A DNA stretch of 64,000 nucleotides, taken from positions 1-64,000 of the forward strand of contig CAKTZA010000007.1 in assembly GCA_934635045.1 (NCBI GenBank), given 5' to 3'. The position numbers and the translations under genes are program-made. Positions 54,297-63,132 of the stretch are shown here, in pieces. The stretch comes from an uncultured Kiritimatiellota bacterium (GTDB lineage: Bacteria; Verrucomicrobiota; Kiritimatiellia; RFP12; UBA1067). The notes under the pieces were generated by a model, which was given only the letters and a program-made list of their open reading frames with translations, was not told the origin of the DNA and searched no databases. Position 1 is the first letter of the stretch. Every line of letters starts with the position of its first letter.

Positions 54297-54337
54297 AAAG
54301 TCGGGGGCTCTCGGTTCGGGGGCCTTCGACTTTTGAA
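54297..54337 (+). terminator. Hairpin terminator after porin gene
   Basis: AAAGTCGGGGGCT pairs with GGCCTTCGACTTT (13 pairs including G-U pairs) around the loop, and the stem's 3' end runs into TTTTG. The T-tract is short, so it may be a moderate terminator or an mRNA-stabilising structure. Confidence 0.6.
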
Positions 54338-54372
54338 ACAAAAAGCAACAGCAAAAGAATCAGGTCAGTAAA

Positions 54373-55881
54373 ATGGAAAAGAAAAGGGCATCGTGGTCGG
54401 GTCAGCTCGCGTTCGTGCTGGCGGCGGCCGCTTCGGCAATCGGCTTGGGCAATCTCTGGCGCTTCCCGTATCTCGCGGCGCAATACGGCGGCGGCACGTT
54501 CATCCTCGTCTACCTCTGTCTCGTCGTCACGCTCGGCTTCACGCTGATGCTGACGGAAATCGCGATCGGCCGCAAGACGCAGCAGTCGCAGCTCACCGCC
54601 TACAACCACCTGAAGGGGCATGGGCTTCTGAAGGCCCTCGGCGTCGTCGCGACGGTCATCCCCGTCCTCATCACGCCCTACTACTGCGTGATTGGCGGCT
54701 GGGTGCTCTACTACCTGAAGGCGTTCGCGCTCATGGCGTTCACGGGCGCGGCCCCGATGGGCGAGGCGGCGGCGGGATCTGAGGCGTTCTTCACGGGCTT
54801 CGTCTCGGCGCCGTTTGCGCCGTTCGGCTACGGCATGATTTTCGTCCTCGCGTGCGCGGGCGTCATTCTGCTCGGCGTCAAGAACGGCATCGAGAAGTCG
54901 AACCTCGTCATGATGCCGATCCTCTTCCTGATGGCGATTGCGATTTCGCTCTACGTCATCTTCATGCCGGGTTCGGGTGCGGGCCTCAAGTACTACCTCG
55001 TGCCGAACATGGACTGCCTGACGACGGAGAATGGCGCGTTCTCGTTCGCCCTCCTCGGCAAGACGATTCTCGGCGCGATGGGCCAGATGTTCTACTCGCT
55101 CTCGCTCGCGATGGGCATCATGGTGACGTACGGCTCCTACATGAAGAAGCAGGACTCGATCGAGAAGAGCGTCCGCCGCATCGAGATCTTCGACACGCTG
55201 ATCGCGGTCATCGCGGGCCTCATGATCATCCCGGTCGTCTACATGTTCGCGGTGAAGACGGGCGTGACGCCGGAACTGATCGCCCAGCATAACGGCGACG
55301 CGGCGCTTGCGACGAAGGCGGCCGTGAAGTCGGCCATGAACGCGGGGCCGGGCCTCATGTTCATCACGCTGCCGAAGGTGTTCGCGACGCTCGGCGCGGT
55401 CGGTCCGTGGATCGGCCTCGCGTTCTTCATCCTCGTGACGTTCGCGGCGGCGACGTCGGCGATCTCGCTCATGGAGGCGTGCGTGGCGTCCGTCTGCGAC
55501 GTCCTGCACATCGAGCGCAAGAGCGCGACGTTCTTCACGACGGCGCTCATCATGTTCCTCGCGACGTTCTCGGCGATCGGCTACGGCCCGTGGGCGGAGA
55601 TCAAGATCGGCTGGGGCGACCATGCCATGCAGTTCCTCGACTTCTTCGACTTCATCACGAACTCGGTGCTGATGCCGATTACGGCGGCGGCGACGTGCAT
55701 CTTCGTCGGCTGGATCTTGAAGCCGGAGGCGGTCATCGACGAGGTGGAGGCCGAGGGTCAGGTCTTCAAGGCGAAGCACCTCTACGTCGTCATGGTCAAG
55801 TGGTTCGCGCCGGCGCTCGTGATTGCGATTCTCGTCTCCGAGATCTGCCGCGCGTTCGGCTGGGGCGGCTGGAAGATCTAA
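54373..55881 (+). CDS. Neurotransmitter:sodium symporter (SNF/NSS family)
   Basis: A 502-aa inner-membrane transporter with about 12 helices. The NSS signature is clear: SGQLAFVLAAAASAIGLGNLWRFPYL at residues 9-34 (unwound TM1 with Na+ site), GGGTFILVYL and FTLMLTEIAIGR. Bacterial NSS proteins take up amino acids with Na+. Porin upstream plus this carrier could form an uptake route across both membranes, which is inference. It starts 110 bp after the porin gene. Confidence 0.93.
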   Translation: MEKKRASWSGQLAFVLAAAASAIGLGNLWRFPYLAAQYGGGTFILVYLCLVVTLGFTLMLTEIAIGRKTQQSQLTAYNHLKGHGLLKALGVVATVIPVLITPYYCVIGGWVLYYLKAFALMAFTGAAPMGEAAAGSEAFFTGFVSAPFAPFGYGMIFVLACAGVILLGVKNGIEKSNLVMMPILFLMAIAISLYVIFMPGSGAGLKYYLVPNMDCLTTENGAFSFALLGKTILGAMGQMFYSLSLAMGIMVTYGSYMKKQDSIEKSVRRIEIFDTLIAVIAGLMIIPVVYMFAVKTGVTPELIAQHNGDAALATKAAVKSAMNAGPGLMFITLPKVFATLGAVGPWIGLAFFILVTFAAATSAISLMEACVASVCDVLHIERKSATFFTTALIMFLATFSAIGYGPWAEIKIGWGDHAMQFLDFFDFITNSVLMPITAAATCIFVGWILKPEAVIDEVEAEGQVFKAKHLYVVMVKWFAPALVIAILVSEICRAFGWGGWKI

Positions 55882-55895
55882 AACCTTGGGAAGGG

Positions 55896-55969
55896 CTCAC
55901 ACGGAGTGACGGAGGCACGGAGAAAGCCGCACCAGCCCAGAACTCCGTGGCTCCGTGCCTCCGTGTGAG
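55896..55969 (+). repeat. 27-bp imperfect inverted repeat after symporter gene
   Basis: Arms 55896-55922 and 55943-55969 are reverse complements with 3 mismatches around a 20-nt loop. Same ACGGAGG unit family as the repeat at 42543. Its place 14 bp after the stop codon suggests a terminator or RNA-stability role. Confidence 0.8.
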
Positions 55970-55989
55970 AAAAGAAACGAAAGGGTCTA

Positions 55990-56406
55990 ATGCTCATGCA
56001 AAAGTTGGTTGTAGCGGTTGCGCTGGCGCTCGCCTGTTCGGGGTGCTTCACCCTTGACTCGTCGACGTCCGCGCTGCTGGCGCCGGACGCCGACGAGCAC
56101 GTCATCGTGCGGAACTACGGCTGGAACCTTTTCGGCGTCATTCCGCTCGTCTGCGGCAATGCGGATGTCGAGTCCATCTGGGGGTCGACGTTCTTCAGTA
56201 ACGAAGTCACGCTTGAGGTCGCGCACGGGGTCTTGGCCCGGCACGCGGCGGCGAGCGGACGAGAAATCCGCGACGTGGTGGCGCTGGACGACCGGCAGGC
56301 CCTGTTCGTGCCGTTCAGCATCAGCTACATTCCGATTCCGTGGATTGTCCAGTACAAGGAAGTGAACGTCTCGGCGACGCTCGCGCCGAAGGGAGGTGTC
56401 CGATGA
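55990..56406 (+). CDS. Putative lipoprotein of unknown function
   Basis: A 138-aa protein with a signal peptide and lipobox CSGC (Cys near residue 19). The mature part has an HVIVRNYGWNLFGVIPL segment and a C-terminal PFSISYIPIPWIVQYKEVNVSA strand region. The gene overlaps the next lipoprotein gene by 4 bp. No function can be assigned. Confidence 0.65.
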   Translation: MLMQKLVVAVALALACSGCFTLDSSTSALLAPDADEHVIVRNYGWNLFGVIPLVCGNADVESIWGSTFFSNEVTLEVAHGVLARHAAASGREIRDVVALDDRQALFVPFSISYIPIPWIVQYKEVNVSATLAPKGGVR

Positions 56407-56825
56407 AACGCCTGTTGGGGGCACTTGCGGCGGCGGCCCTGTGCGGCTGCTCGACGACGCTGACGCGCCTTCCGGCGCCGAAGGGGCTGCACGAGCCGAC
56501 GGTTCAGCCGTTGGCGACTGTCGAGGTCTCGAACGCCTCGCTCCTGTTCCTTTCGTTCCTGCCGATCGCCTCGGGCGATCCGTCGGCGCCGAACGGCGGC
56601 GGCAGCCTCTGGTTCACGGACACGACGACGGTCGAGAGCCAGCTGAAGATGCTGGAGGACGAGGCGGCGCGCATTGGTGCGACGCGGGCGGTCGACGTGA
56701 CGACGCTGCGGACGGACGAGTCGCTGTTCTTCTTCCTTCTCCAGCGCGAGAAGATCCACACGTCGGCGGTGCTCGTCCGGGACGTGCCGCGTCCGGCGGA
56801 AAGCGGAAAGGGCAAGACGAAATGA
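56403..56825 (+). CDS. Putative lipoprotein of unknown function
   Basis: A 140-aa protein with lipobox LCGC (Cys at about residue 16). The mature region, including VEVSNASLLFLSFLPIASGD and DTTTVESQLKMLEDEAARIGA, resembles small periplasmic alpha/beta lipoproteins. The ATG at 56403 follows GGGAGGTG; overlaps on both sides indicate co-translation with the preceding lipoprotein and panB. Confidence 0.65.
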   Translation: MKRLLGALAAAALCGCSTTLTRLPAPKGLHEPTVQPLATVEVSNASLLFLSFLPIASGDPSAPNGGGSLWFTDTTTVESQLKMLEDEAARIGATRAVDVTTLRTDESLFFFLLQREKIHTSAVLVRDVPRPAESGKGKTK

Positions 56826-57595
56826 AGAAGTGGAACGTGGCGGCGATTCGCGCCGCAAAGGGCGTGACGAAACTCGGCTGCTGCACGGCGTATGACGCGC
56901 CGTTCGCGCGGCTGGCGGACGAGGCGGGGGTGCCGATGATCCTCGTCGGCGACTCGATGGGCATGAACACGCTCGGCTACTCGACGACGCTGCCCGTCAA
57001 CATGAGCGACACGCTCGCGGCGACGGCGGCCGTCGCGCGCGCGGTGAAGGACGCGCTCGTCATCGGCGACATGCCGTTTGGCTCCTATCAGTGCGGCGAC
57101 GACGAGGCGATGCGCAACGCGGTCGCGATCATCAAGGCGGGCGCCGACGCGGTGAAGCTGGAGGGCGGCGCGTCCGTGCGCGGGCTCATTCGGCGTCTCA
57201 CGACGGCGGGGATTCCCGTCCTCGCGCACGTCGGCATGACGCCGCAGAGCGTCAACGCCTATGGCGGCTTCAAGAAGCAGGGCAAGACGCGCGAGGGCGC
57301 GGAGAAGGTGTTCGCGGACGCGAAGGACGTCGAGGAGGCGGGCGCGTTCGCCGTCACGCTGGAGTGCATCCCGTCCGAACTTGCGGCGGAGATCACGGCG
57401 GCGCTGAAGATCGTGACGGTCGGCATCGGCGCGGGGCCGGTCTGCGACGCGCAGTGGCTCGTGCTGCACGACCTCCTGGGCCTGAACGAGCAGGTGCCGT
57501 CGTTCGCGAAGAAGTACGCCGACCTCGCGTCGGTCGTGCGCACGGCGTTCGCGTCCTACGTCGCCGACGTGCGCGATGGCTCCTTCCCGGCGTAG
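56822..57595 (+). CDS. panB: 3-methyl-2-oxobutanoate hydroxymethyltransferase
   Basis: A 257-aa enzyme that transfers a hydroxymethyl group from methylene-tetrahydrofolate to 2-oxoisovalerate, the first pantothenate step. Hallmarks are MILVGDSMGMNTLGY near 38-52 (Mg2+ Asp), DMPFGSYQ near 82-89, AVKLEGG near 110-116, HVGMTPQSVNAYGGFKKQG near 136-154 and ECIP near 180-183. The start overlaps the lipoprotein stop by 4 bp. panC and panD are not in this window. Confidence 0.96.
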   Translation: MKKWNVAAIRAAKGVTKLGCCTAYDAPFARLADEAGVPMILVGDSMGMNTLGYSTTLPVNMSDTLAATAAVARAVKDALVIGDMPFGSYQCGDDEAMRNAVAIIKAGADAVKLEGGASVRGLIRRLTTAGIPVLAHVGMTPQSVNAYGGFKKQGKTREGAEKVFADAKDVEEAGAFAVTLECIPSELAAEITAALKIVTVGIGAGPVCDAQWLVLHDLLGLNEQVPSFAKKYADLASVVRTAFASYVADVRDGSFPA

Positions 57596-57606
57596 TGATT
57601 GCTTTC

Positions 57607-58803
57607 ATGAACGAGAGATTCGATACGGTTGAGGACTGCCTCGCGGCGCTGAAGCGCGGCGAGATCGTCCTCGTGACGGACGACGCCGACCGCGAGAACG
57701 AGGGCGACTGCATCTGCGCGGCCGAGTTCGCAACGACGGCGAACGTCAACTTCATGGCGACGCATGCGCGCGGCCTCATCTGCATGCCGATGAGCGCGGA
57801 CTGGTGCCGGAAGCTCGACCTGCCGCAGATGGTTCAGACGAACACCGACAACCACCAGACCGCCTTCACCGTCTCGATCGACGCGACCGAGACGACGACC
57901 GGCATCTCCGCCGAAGAGCGCTCAATGACGGCCCTCAAGTGCGTGAAGGACGGCACGACGCCGGACGGCTTTCGGCGACCGGGCCACATGTTCCCCCTGC
58001 GGGCGCGCGAAGGCGGCGTCCTGCGGCGCGCGGGCCACACGGAGGCGACGGTCGACCTCTGCCGCCTCGCGGGCCTGAAGGAAGTCGGCCTCTGCTGCGA
58101 AATCATGAGGGACGACGGCACGATGGCGCGCTTCGACGACGTGCGGGCGTTCGCGGCGCGGCACGGCCTCAGGATGACGTCGATCGCCGACCTCATCGCC
58201 TACCGCCGCAAGAACGACCGGCTCGTCGAGCGCGTGGAGAGCGTGGACCTGCCGACCGACCACGGGCACTTCCGCCTCACGATGTACCGCAGCCGCATTT
58301 CCGGGCTGGAGCACCTCGCGCTCGTGAAGGGCGACGTGGCGAACGGGCGGCCCGTCCTCGTGCGCGTCCATTCGGAATGCTTCACCGGCGACGTGCTCGG
58401 CTCCGAGCGCTGCGACTGCGGCCCCCAGCTGCACCGGGCGATGGAGATGGTCGAGCGGGAGGGCCGCGGCGCCGTCCTCTACATGCGGCAGGAGGGGCGC
58501 GGCATCGGCCTCGCGAACAAGCTGCACGCCTACCGGAAGCAGGAGGAGGGGCTCGACACCGTGGAGGCGAACGTCGCGCTCGGCTTCCCGCCGGACCTGC
58601 GCGACTACGGCGAGGGGGCGCAGATGCTCGTCGACCTCGGCATCCGGAAGCTGCGGCTGATGACGAACAACCCGTGCAAGGTCGCGGGGCTGGAGGGCTA
58701 CGGGCTGGAGATCGTCGAGCGCGTGCCGATCGTCATCCCGGCGAACGCGCACGACAGGCGCTACCTCGACACGAAGCGCGAGAAGATGGGGCACATCATC
58801 TGA
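57607..58803 (+). CDS. ribBA: Bifunctional DHBP synthase/GTP cyclohydrolase II
   Basis: A 398-aa fusion for riboflavin synthesis. The N-terminal half is 3,4-dihydroxy-2-butanone 4-phosphate synthase (VTDDADRENEGD near 24-35, RPGHMFPLRAREGG near 136-149). The C-terminal half is GTP cyclohydrolase II (HSECFTGDVLGSERCDCGPQ near 257-276 with the zinc Cys ligands, MRQEGRGIGLANKL near 293-306). ATG 57607 is used; a GTG at 57595 overlapping the panB stop would add 4 residues. Standard length for the family. Confidence 0.95.
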   Translation: MNERFDTVEDCLAALKRGEIVLVTDDADRENEGDCICAAEFATTANVNFMATHARGLICMPMSADWCRKLDLPQMVQTNTDNHQTAFTVSIDATETTTGISAEERSMTALKCVKDGTTPDGFRRPGHMFPLRAREGGVLRRAGHTEATVDLCRLAGLKEVGLCCEIMRDDGTMARFDDVRAFAARHGLRMTSIADLIAYRRKNDRLVERVESVDLPTDHGHFRLTMYRSRISGLEHLALVKGDVANGRPVLVRVHSECFTGDVLGSERCDCGPQLHRAMEMVEREGRGAVLYMRQEGRGIGLANKLHAYRKQEEGLDTVEANVALGFPPDLRDYGEGAQMLVDLGIRKLRLMTNNPCKVAGLEGYGLEIVERVPIVIPANAHDRRYLDTKREKMGHII

Positions 58804-58817
58804 CGCGCGGCGCGCGG

Positions 58818-59459
58818 CTACTGCGCGTTCGTGATCGTGTGGGAGAGGACGGCGAGCGACTGGGCGAGGTCGACGTTCTGGACGACGACCCCGGTCGGGA
58901 CGTCGAGCTGGACGGACGTGAAGTTCCAGATGCCGCGAATGCCGGCGGCGACGAGCTGGTCGGCGCAGGTCTGCGCGGCGGCGTTGGGCACGGTCAGGAT
59001 GCCGAGCTTGATGCCGAGGCGCTTGACGAGGCGCGGCAGGTCTTCCATCGGGCGCACCTTGACGCCGTGGAACGTGAGGCCCATGAGGCCCGGATTCGCG
59101 TCGAACGCGACGGCGATCGACAGGTTCTGCTCCTCGAAGCCCGTGTAGCCGAGAAGGGCGTTTCCGAGCGAGCCGACGCCGACGAGCACGGCGTCCGTCG
59201 TCGCGTCCCAGCCGAGCGCGTGGTTGAGCGCGTCCTGCAGCGCGAGGGCGGGGTAGCCGCGGCGCGGCTTGCCGGGCACGCCGGTCCTGGCGAGATCCTT
59301 GCGCGTGAGGACGGGGTCGAAGCCGAGGCGCTCCGCGACGACGGCGCTTGAAATGTGCAGTTCGCCCGCCGCGATCATCTCCTTGATGCAGCGGAGATAG
59401 ATCGGATACCGGCGGATGGTCGGCAGCGGAAGGGCGGCGGTAGGCGTCTGTTCTGTCAT
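58818..59459 (-). CDS. rex: Redox-sensing transcriptional repressor Rex
   Basis: A 213-aa repressor that releases DNA when NADH/NAD+ is high, thereby inducing fermentation genes. N-terminal winged helix (IRRYPIYLRCIKEM, SSAVVAERLGFDPVLTRKDLA) and a Rossmann domain with VGVGSLGNALLGY near 92-104 and VAFDANP near 117. Minus-strand TGG-TATAAT (59470-59478) ends 10 bp before the ATG. It diverges from adhE across a palindromic operator, the classic target arrangement. Confidence 0.95.
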   Translation of the reverse strand: MTEQTPTAALPLPTIRRYPIYLRCIKEMIAAGELHISSAVVAERLGFDPVLTRKDLARTGVPGKPRRGYPALALQDALNHALGWDATTDAVLVGVGSLGNALLGYTGFEEQNLSIAVAFDANPGLMGLTFHGVKVRPMEDLPRLVKRLGIKLGILTVPNAAAQTCADQLVAAGIRGIWNFTSVQLDVPTGVVVQNVDLAQSLAVLSHTITNAQ

Positions 59460-59595
59460 GGCAGGGCGTATTATACCACAAGATACCGATATTTTACTAT
59501 CGCTACTTGATTAGCGATATGAAAAGATGATATACTATGCGACCGTTCCGCCGGAGAAGCGTCCGGCGGGCGAAAGACCAAAGGAAAAGACAACT
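59460..59595. promoter_or_regulatory. rex-adhE divergent control region with Rex-type operator
   Basis: Two overlapping palindromes share a middle half-site: TACCGATA (59484-59491), TATCGCTA (59498-59505) and TAGCGATA (59512-59519), each separated by 6 bp. The second pair is a perfect inverted repeat. The adhE promoter is TTGATT (59507-59512), an 18-bp spacer and TGA-TATACT (59531-59536), so the -35 lies inside the operator. Confidence 0.7.
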
Positions 59596-62238
59596 ATGGC
59601 AGACAATGCAGTGAACCCGGCGACGGCGCCGGACGACGGAGTGGCGGAATTCGAGGCGATGCTCGCGCGCGTCAAGGCGGCGCAGGCCAAGTTCTCGACG
59701 TACACGCAGGATCAGGTCGATGCGATTTTCAAGGCGGCGGCGCTGGCGGCGAACCGCGCGCGCATCCCGCTCGCCAAGATGGCGGTCGAGGAGACGGGCA
59801 TGGGCATCGTCGAGGACAAGGTCATCAAGAACCACTACGCGGCGGAGTACATCTACAACGCCTACAAGCACACGAAGACCTGCGGCGTCGTCGAGCGCGA
59901 CGAGGCGATGGGCATCGAGAAGTGGGCCGAGCCGATCGGCGTCATCGGCGCGGTGATCCCGACCACGAACCCGACCTCCACGGCGATCTTCAAGACGCTC
60001 CTCGCGCTGAAGACCCGCAACGGCATCATCATCAGCCCGCATCCGCGCGCGAAGAACTGCACGATCACGGCGGCGAAGATCGTCCTTGACGCGGCCGTCG
60101 CGGCGGGCGCGCCGGAGGAGATCATCGCCTGGATCGCGCAGCCCTCGCTGCCGAAGACGAACCTCCTCATGAAGGAGGCCGACATCATCCTCGCGACGGG
60201 CGGCCCCGGCATGGTCAAGGCGGCCTACAGCTCCGGCACGCCGGCCGTCGGCGTCGGCGCGGGCAACGCGGCGGCAATCATCGACCCGTCGGCGGACCTC
60301 ATCAACGCCGTCAACTCGATCATCCACTCGAAGACCTTCGACAACGGCATGATCTGCGCGACCGAGCAGACGGTCATCGCCGACCAGGAGGTCTACGACC
60401 TCGTGAAGGACGAGTTCACGAAGCGCGGCTGCTACTTCCTGAACGACAAGGAGAAGGACCTCATCCGCAAGACGATGCTCATCAACGGCGCGCTGAACGC
60501 GAAGATCGTCGGCCAGCGCCCCGTCACGATCGCGAAGATGGCGGGCTTCGAGGTGCCGGAGGACACGAAGGTGCTGATCGGCGAGGCGACCTCGACGGAG
60601 ACGAGCGAGGCGTTCGGCCACGAGAAGCTCACGACCATCCTCGGCATGTACAAGTCGAAGGACTTCGACGACGCGCTGAACATCGCGGAGGCACTGCTCG
60701 TCAACAACGGCGGCCTCGGCCACACGTCCGTCCTCTGGATCGACGACCTCAACGAGAAGGCGAAGCTCGCGAAGTTCGCGGACCGCATGAAGGCGTGCCG
60801 CCTCATCGTCAACTCGCCGTCGTCCCTGGGCGGCATCGGCGACATCTACAACTTCGCCCTCACGCCGTCCCTCACGCTCGGCTGCGGCAGCTGGGGCGGG
60901 AACTCCGTCTCGGAGAACGTCGGCGTCAAACATCTCATCAACATCAAGACTATGGCCATTCGCAGGGAAAACATGCTGTGGTTCCGCGCGCCGGAAAAGG
61001 TGTACCAGAAGAAGGGGTGCCTCGCGGTGGCGCTCCGCGAGCTCGGCGAGGTGATGGGCAAGAAGAAGGCGTTCATCGTCACGGACAACTTCCTCTACGC
61101 CAACGGCTACACGAAGCCGATCGAGAAGTCCCTCGAAAAGCAGAACATCATGTTCACGACGTTCTCGAACGTCGCGCCGGACCCGACGCTCGCCTGCGCC
61201 AAGGAAGGCGCGAAGCTCATGTCGAGCTTCAAGCCGGACGTGATCATCGCCATCGGCGGCGGCTCGGCGATGGACGCCGCGAAGATCATGTGGGTCCTCT
61301 ACGAGCACCCGGAGTGCGACTTCATGGACATGGCCATGCGCTTCATGGACATCCGCAAGCGCGTCTACACGTTCCCGAAGATGGGCGAGAAGGCCTACTT
61401 CATCGCGATCCCGACCTCGGCCGGCACCGGTTCGGAAGTGACGCCGTTCGCGGTCATCACCGACGAGAAGACGGGCGTGAAGTATCCGCTCGCGGACTAC
61501 GAGCTCATGCCGAAGATGGCGATCGTCGACGCCGACGTGCAGATGATGGCGCCCCCCGGCCTCACGAGCGCGTCGGGCATCGATGCCGTCTCGCACGCCC
61601 TTGAGGCCTACGCCTCGATGCTCGCGACGAGCTACACCGACGGCCTCGCGATCCAGGCGCTGAAGGACATCTTCGAGTACCTGCCGCAGTGCTACGACGC
61701 GGCGGTCGCGAAGACGGCGAACCCGAAGGCCCGCGAGAAGATGGCGAACGCCGCGACGATGGCCGGCATGGCCTTCGCGAACGCCTTCCTCGGCGTCATG
61801 CACTCGATGGCGCACAAGCTCGGCGCGTTCCACCACATCCCGCACGGCATCGCCAACGCGCTGATGATGGAGGAGGTGCTGCGCTTCAACGCCGACCCCG
61901 TGCCGCGCAAGATGGGCACCTTCCCGCAGTACGACCATCCGCACACGCTGGAGCGCTACCTCGAAGTCGCCACCGCGCTCGGCATCGAGGGCAAGACGAA
62001 GGGCGAACAGTTCATGAACCTCCTCAAGGCGATCCGCGCGCTCCAGAAGCGCATCGGCATCAAGCCGACGATCCGCGACTACGTGCCGGACGAGAAGGAC
62101 TTCCTCGACCGCCTCGACGCGATGACCGAGCAGGCCTTCGACGACCAGTGCACGGGCGCGAACCCGCGCTACCCGCTGATGAAGGAGATCAAGCAGATGT
62201 ATCTCAACGCCTACTACGGCAAGCACGATATCGTCTGA
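59596..62238 (+). CDS. adhE: Bifunctional aldehyde-alcohol dehydrogenase
   Basis: An 880-aa enzyme converting acetyl-CoA to acetaldehyde and then ethanol, regenerating NAD+. The N-terminal CoA-acylating aldehyde dehydrogenase has the catalytic Cys in NGMICATEQ near 250. The C-terminal iron-dependent alcohol dehydrogenase starts at about 470 and has GGGSAMDAAK near 551 and the metal-binding HSMAHKLGAFHHIPHG near 735-750. The ATG at 59596 is used because upstream in-frame starts lie at or before the -10 box. Control by the divergent Rex gene is strongly suggested by the operator. Confidence 0.97.
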   Translation: MADNAVNPATAPDDGVAEFEAMLARVKAAQAKFSTYTQDQVDAIFKAAALAANRARIPLAKMAVEETGMGIVEDKVIKNHYAAEYIYNAYKHTKTCGVVERDEAMGIEKWAEPIGVIGAVIPTTNPTSTAIFKTLLALKTRNGIIISPHPRAKNCTITAAKIVLDAAVAAGAPEEIIAWIAQPSLPKTNLLMKEADIILATGGPGMVKAAYSSGTPAVGVGAGNAAAIIDPSADLINAVNSIIHSKTFDNGMICATEQTVIADQEVYDLVKDEFTKRGCYFLNDKEKDLIRKTMLINGALNAKIVGQRPVTIAKMAGFEVPEDTKVLIGEATSTETSEAFGHEKLTTILGMYKSKDFDDALNIAEALLVNNGGLGHTSVLWIDDLNEKAKLAKFADRMKACRLIVNSPSSLGGIGDIYNFALTPSLTLGCGSWGGNSVSENVGVKHLINIKTMAIRRENMLWFRAPEKVYQKKGCLAVALRELGEVMGKKKAFIVTDNFLYANGYTKPIEKSLEKQNIMFTTFSNVAPDPTLACAKEGAKLMSSFKPDVIIAIGGGSAMDAAKIMWVLYEHPECDFMDMAMRFMDIRKRVYTFPKMGEKAYFIAIPTSAGTGSEVTPFAVITDEKTGVKYPLADYELMPKMAIVDADVQMMAPPGLTSASGIDAVSHALEAYASMLATSYTDGLAIQALKDIFEYLPQCYDAAVAKTANPKAREKMANAATMAGMAFANAFLGVMHSMAHKLGAFHHIPHGIANALMMEEVLRFNADPVPRKMGTFPQYDHPHTLERYLEVATALGIEGKTKGEQFMNLLKAIRALQKRIGIKPTIRDYVPDEKDFLDRLDAMTEQAFDDQCTGANPRYPLMKEIKQMYLNAYYGKHDIV

Positions 62239-62254
62239 GAAAGGAATCCGAAAA

Positions 62255-63091
62255 ATGAAGAAAGCCGCTGAAAAGAAGGTTGTTGCCGCGAAGAAGCCCG
62301 CCGAGAAGGCGCCCGCCCCGAAGAAGGCCGGTCGCCCGGCGAAGAAGGACACCGTCCTGCAGGAGCGCACCGACAAGGTGATCTGCCGCGACAAGGACAC
62401 GGTCCTCAAGATCTTCGGGCCGAGCTACAAGGTCTCGCTCATCCTCAACGAGGCGATGAACGAGGCGCGCGCCGCCGAGACGGGCCTGCCCGTCGCGAAG
62501 GTGATCGAGGTGCTGAAGCTCCGCGACCACTGGTGCATCCGTCGCGAGTTCATCGAGGGCGAGACTCTCGCCGACGTGATGGCGAAGGACAAGAAGAACC
62601 TCGTGAAGTATCTCCGGGAGTTCGTCGCGATCCAGTGCCAGATCTTCTCGAAGACGTCCGACCGCATGGGCAACCTCGCGGACAAGCTCGACAAGCAGAT
62701 CTCGGCCTCGCCGGTCGAGAAGGTGACGCGCTACGACCTGCACATGAAGCTCCAGAGCTTCCCGCGCGGGACGGCGCTCTGCCACGGCGACTTCAACCCG
62801 ACGAACGTGATCATCACGCCGAAGGGCGACTGGCGCGTCATTGACTGGAGCCACGTGCGTCTCGGCGACCCGTGCGCGGACGTCGCGCGCACCTACCTCC
62901 TCTTCTGGCTTTCCGGCCATGTGGCGGCGGCCGAGAGGTACATGGATCTCGCGTGCGAGGCGCTGAAGGTGCCGCTTCACGAGGTTCAGAAGTGGCTGCC
63001 GATCGTCGCCGCCGCCGAGGCGAGCCGCGAGCAGACGCCGAAGAACCGTGAGCTGCTCCTCCACTGGGCGAGCGTCGTCGACATCGAATAG
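62255..63091 (+). CDS. Aminoglycoside/choline phosphotransferase-fold kinase with basic N-terminal tail
   Basis: A 278-aa protein. Residues 1-32 are a Lys/Ala/Pro-rich tail (AEKKVVAAKKPAEKAPAPKK) like histone H1 tails. The rest is an APH-type kinase: ICRREFIEGETLAD near 93, the catalytic loop CHGDFNPTNVII near 173-184 and the metal loop VIDWSHVRLGDP near 194-205. Family members phosphorylate choline, aminoglycosides or sugars; the substrate is unknown. It follows adhE by 16 bp and has an AAAGGA ribosome site, so it may be co-transcribed. Confidence 0.8.
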   Translation: MKKAAEKKVVAAKKPAEKAPAPKKAGRPAKKDTVLQERTDKVICRDKDTVLKIFGPSYKVSLILNEAMNEARAAETGLPVAKVIEVLKLRDHWCIRREFIEGETLADVMAKDKKNLVKYLREFVAIQCQIFSKTSDRMGNLADKLDKQISASPVEKVTRYDLHMKLQSFPRGTALCHGDFNPTNVIITPKGDWRVIDWSHVRLGDPCADVARTYLLFWLSGHVAAAERYMDLACEALKVPLHEVQKWLPIVAAAEASREQTPKNRELLLHWASVVDIE

Positions 63092-63132
63092 GCCCGTTCG
63101 GAGCATTCCCCCTGACGGTGCGCGGACAAGCC

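Noticed and set aside
57595..57606. Alternative GTG start for ribBA overlapping the panB stop
   Set aside because: It adds only four non-conserved residues; the ATG at 57607 matches normal family N-termini, though overlap coupling cannot be fully excluded.
59503..62409. A 968-codon open frame on the minus strand
   Set aside because: Antisense shadow of adhE with no recognisable motifs.
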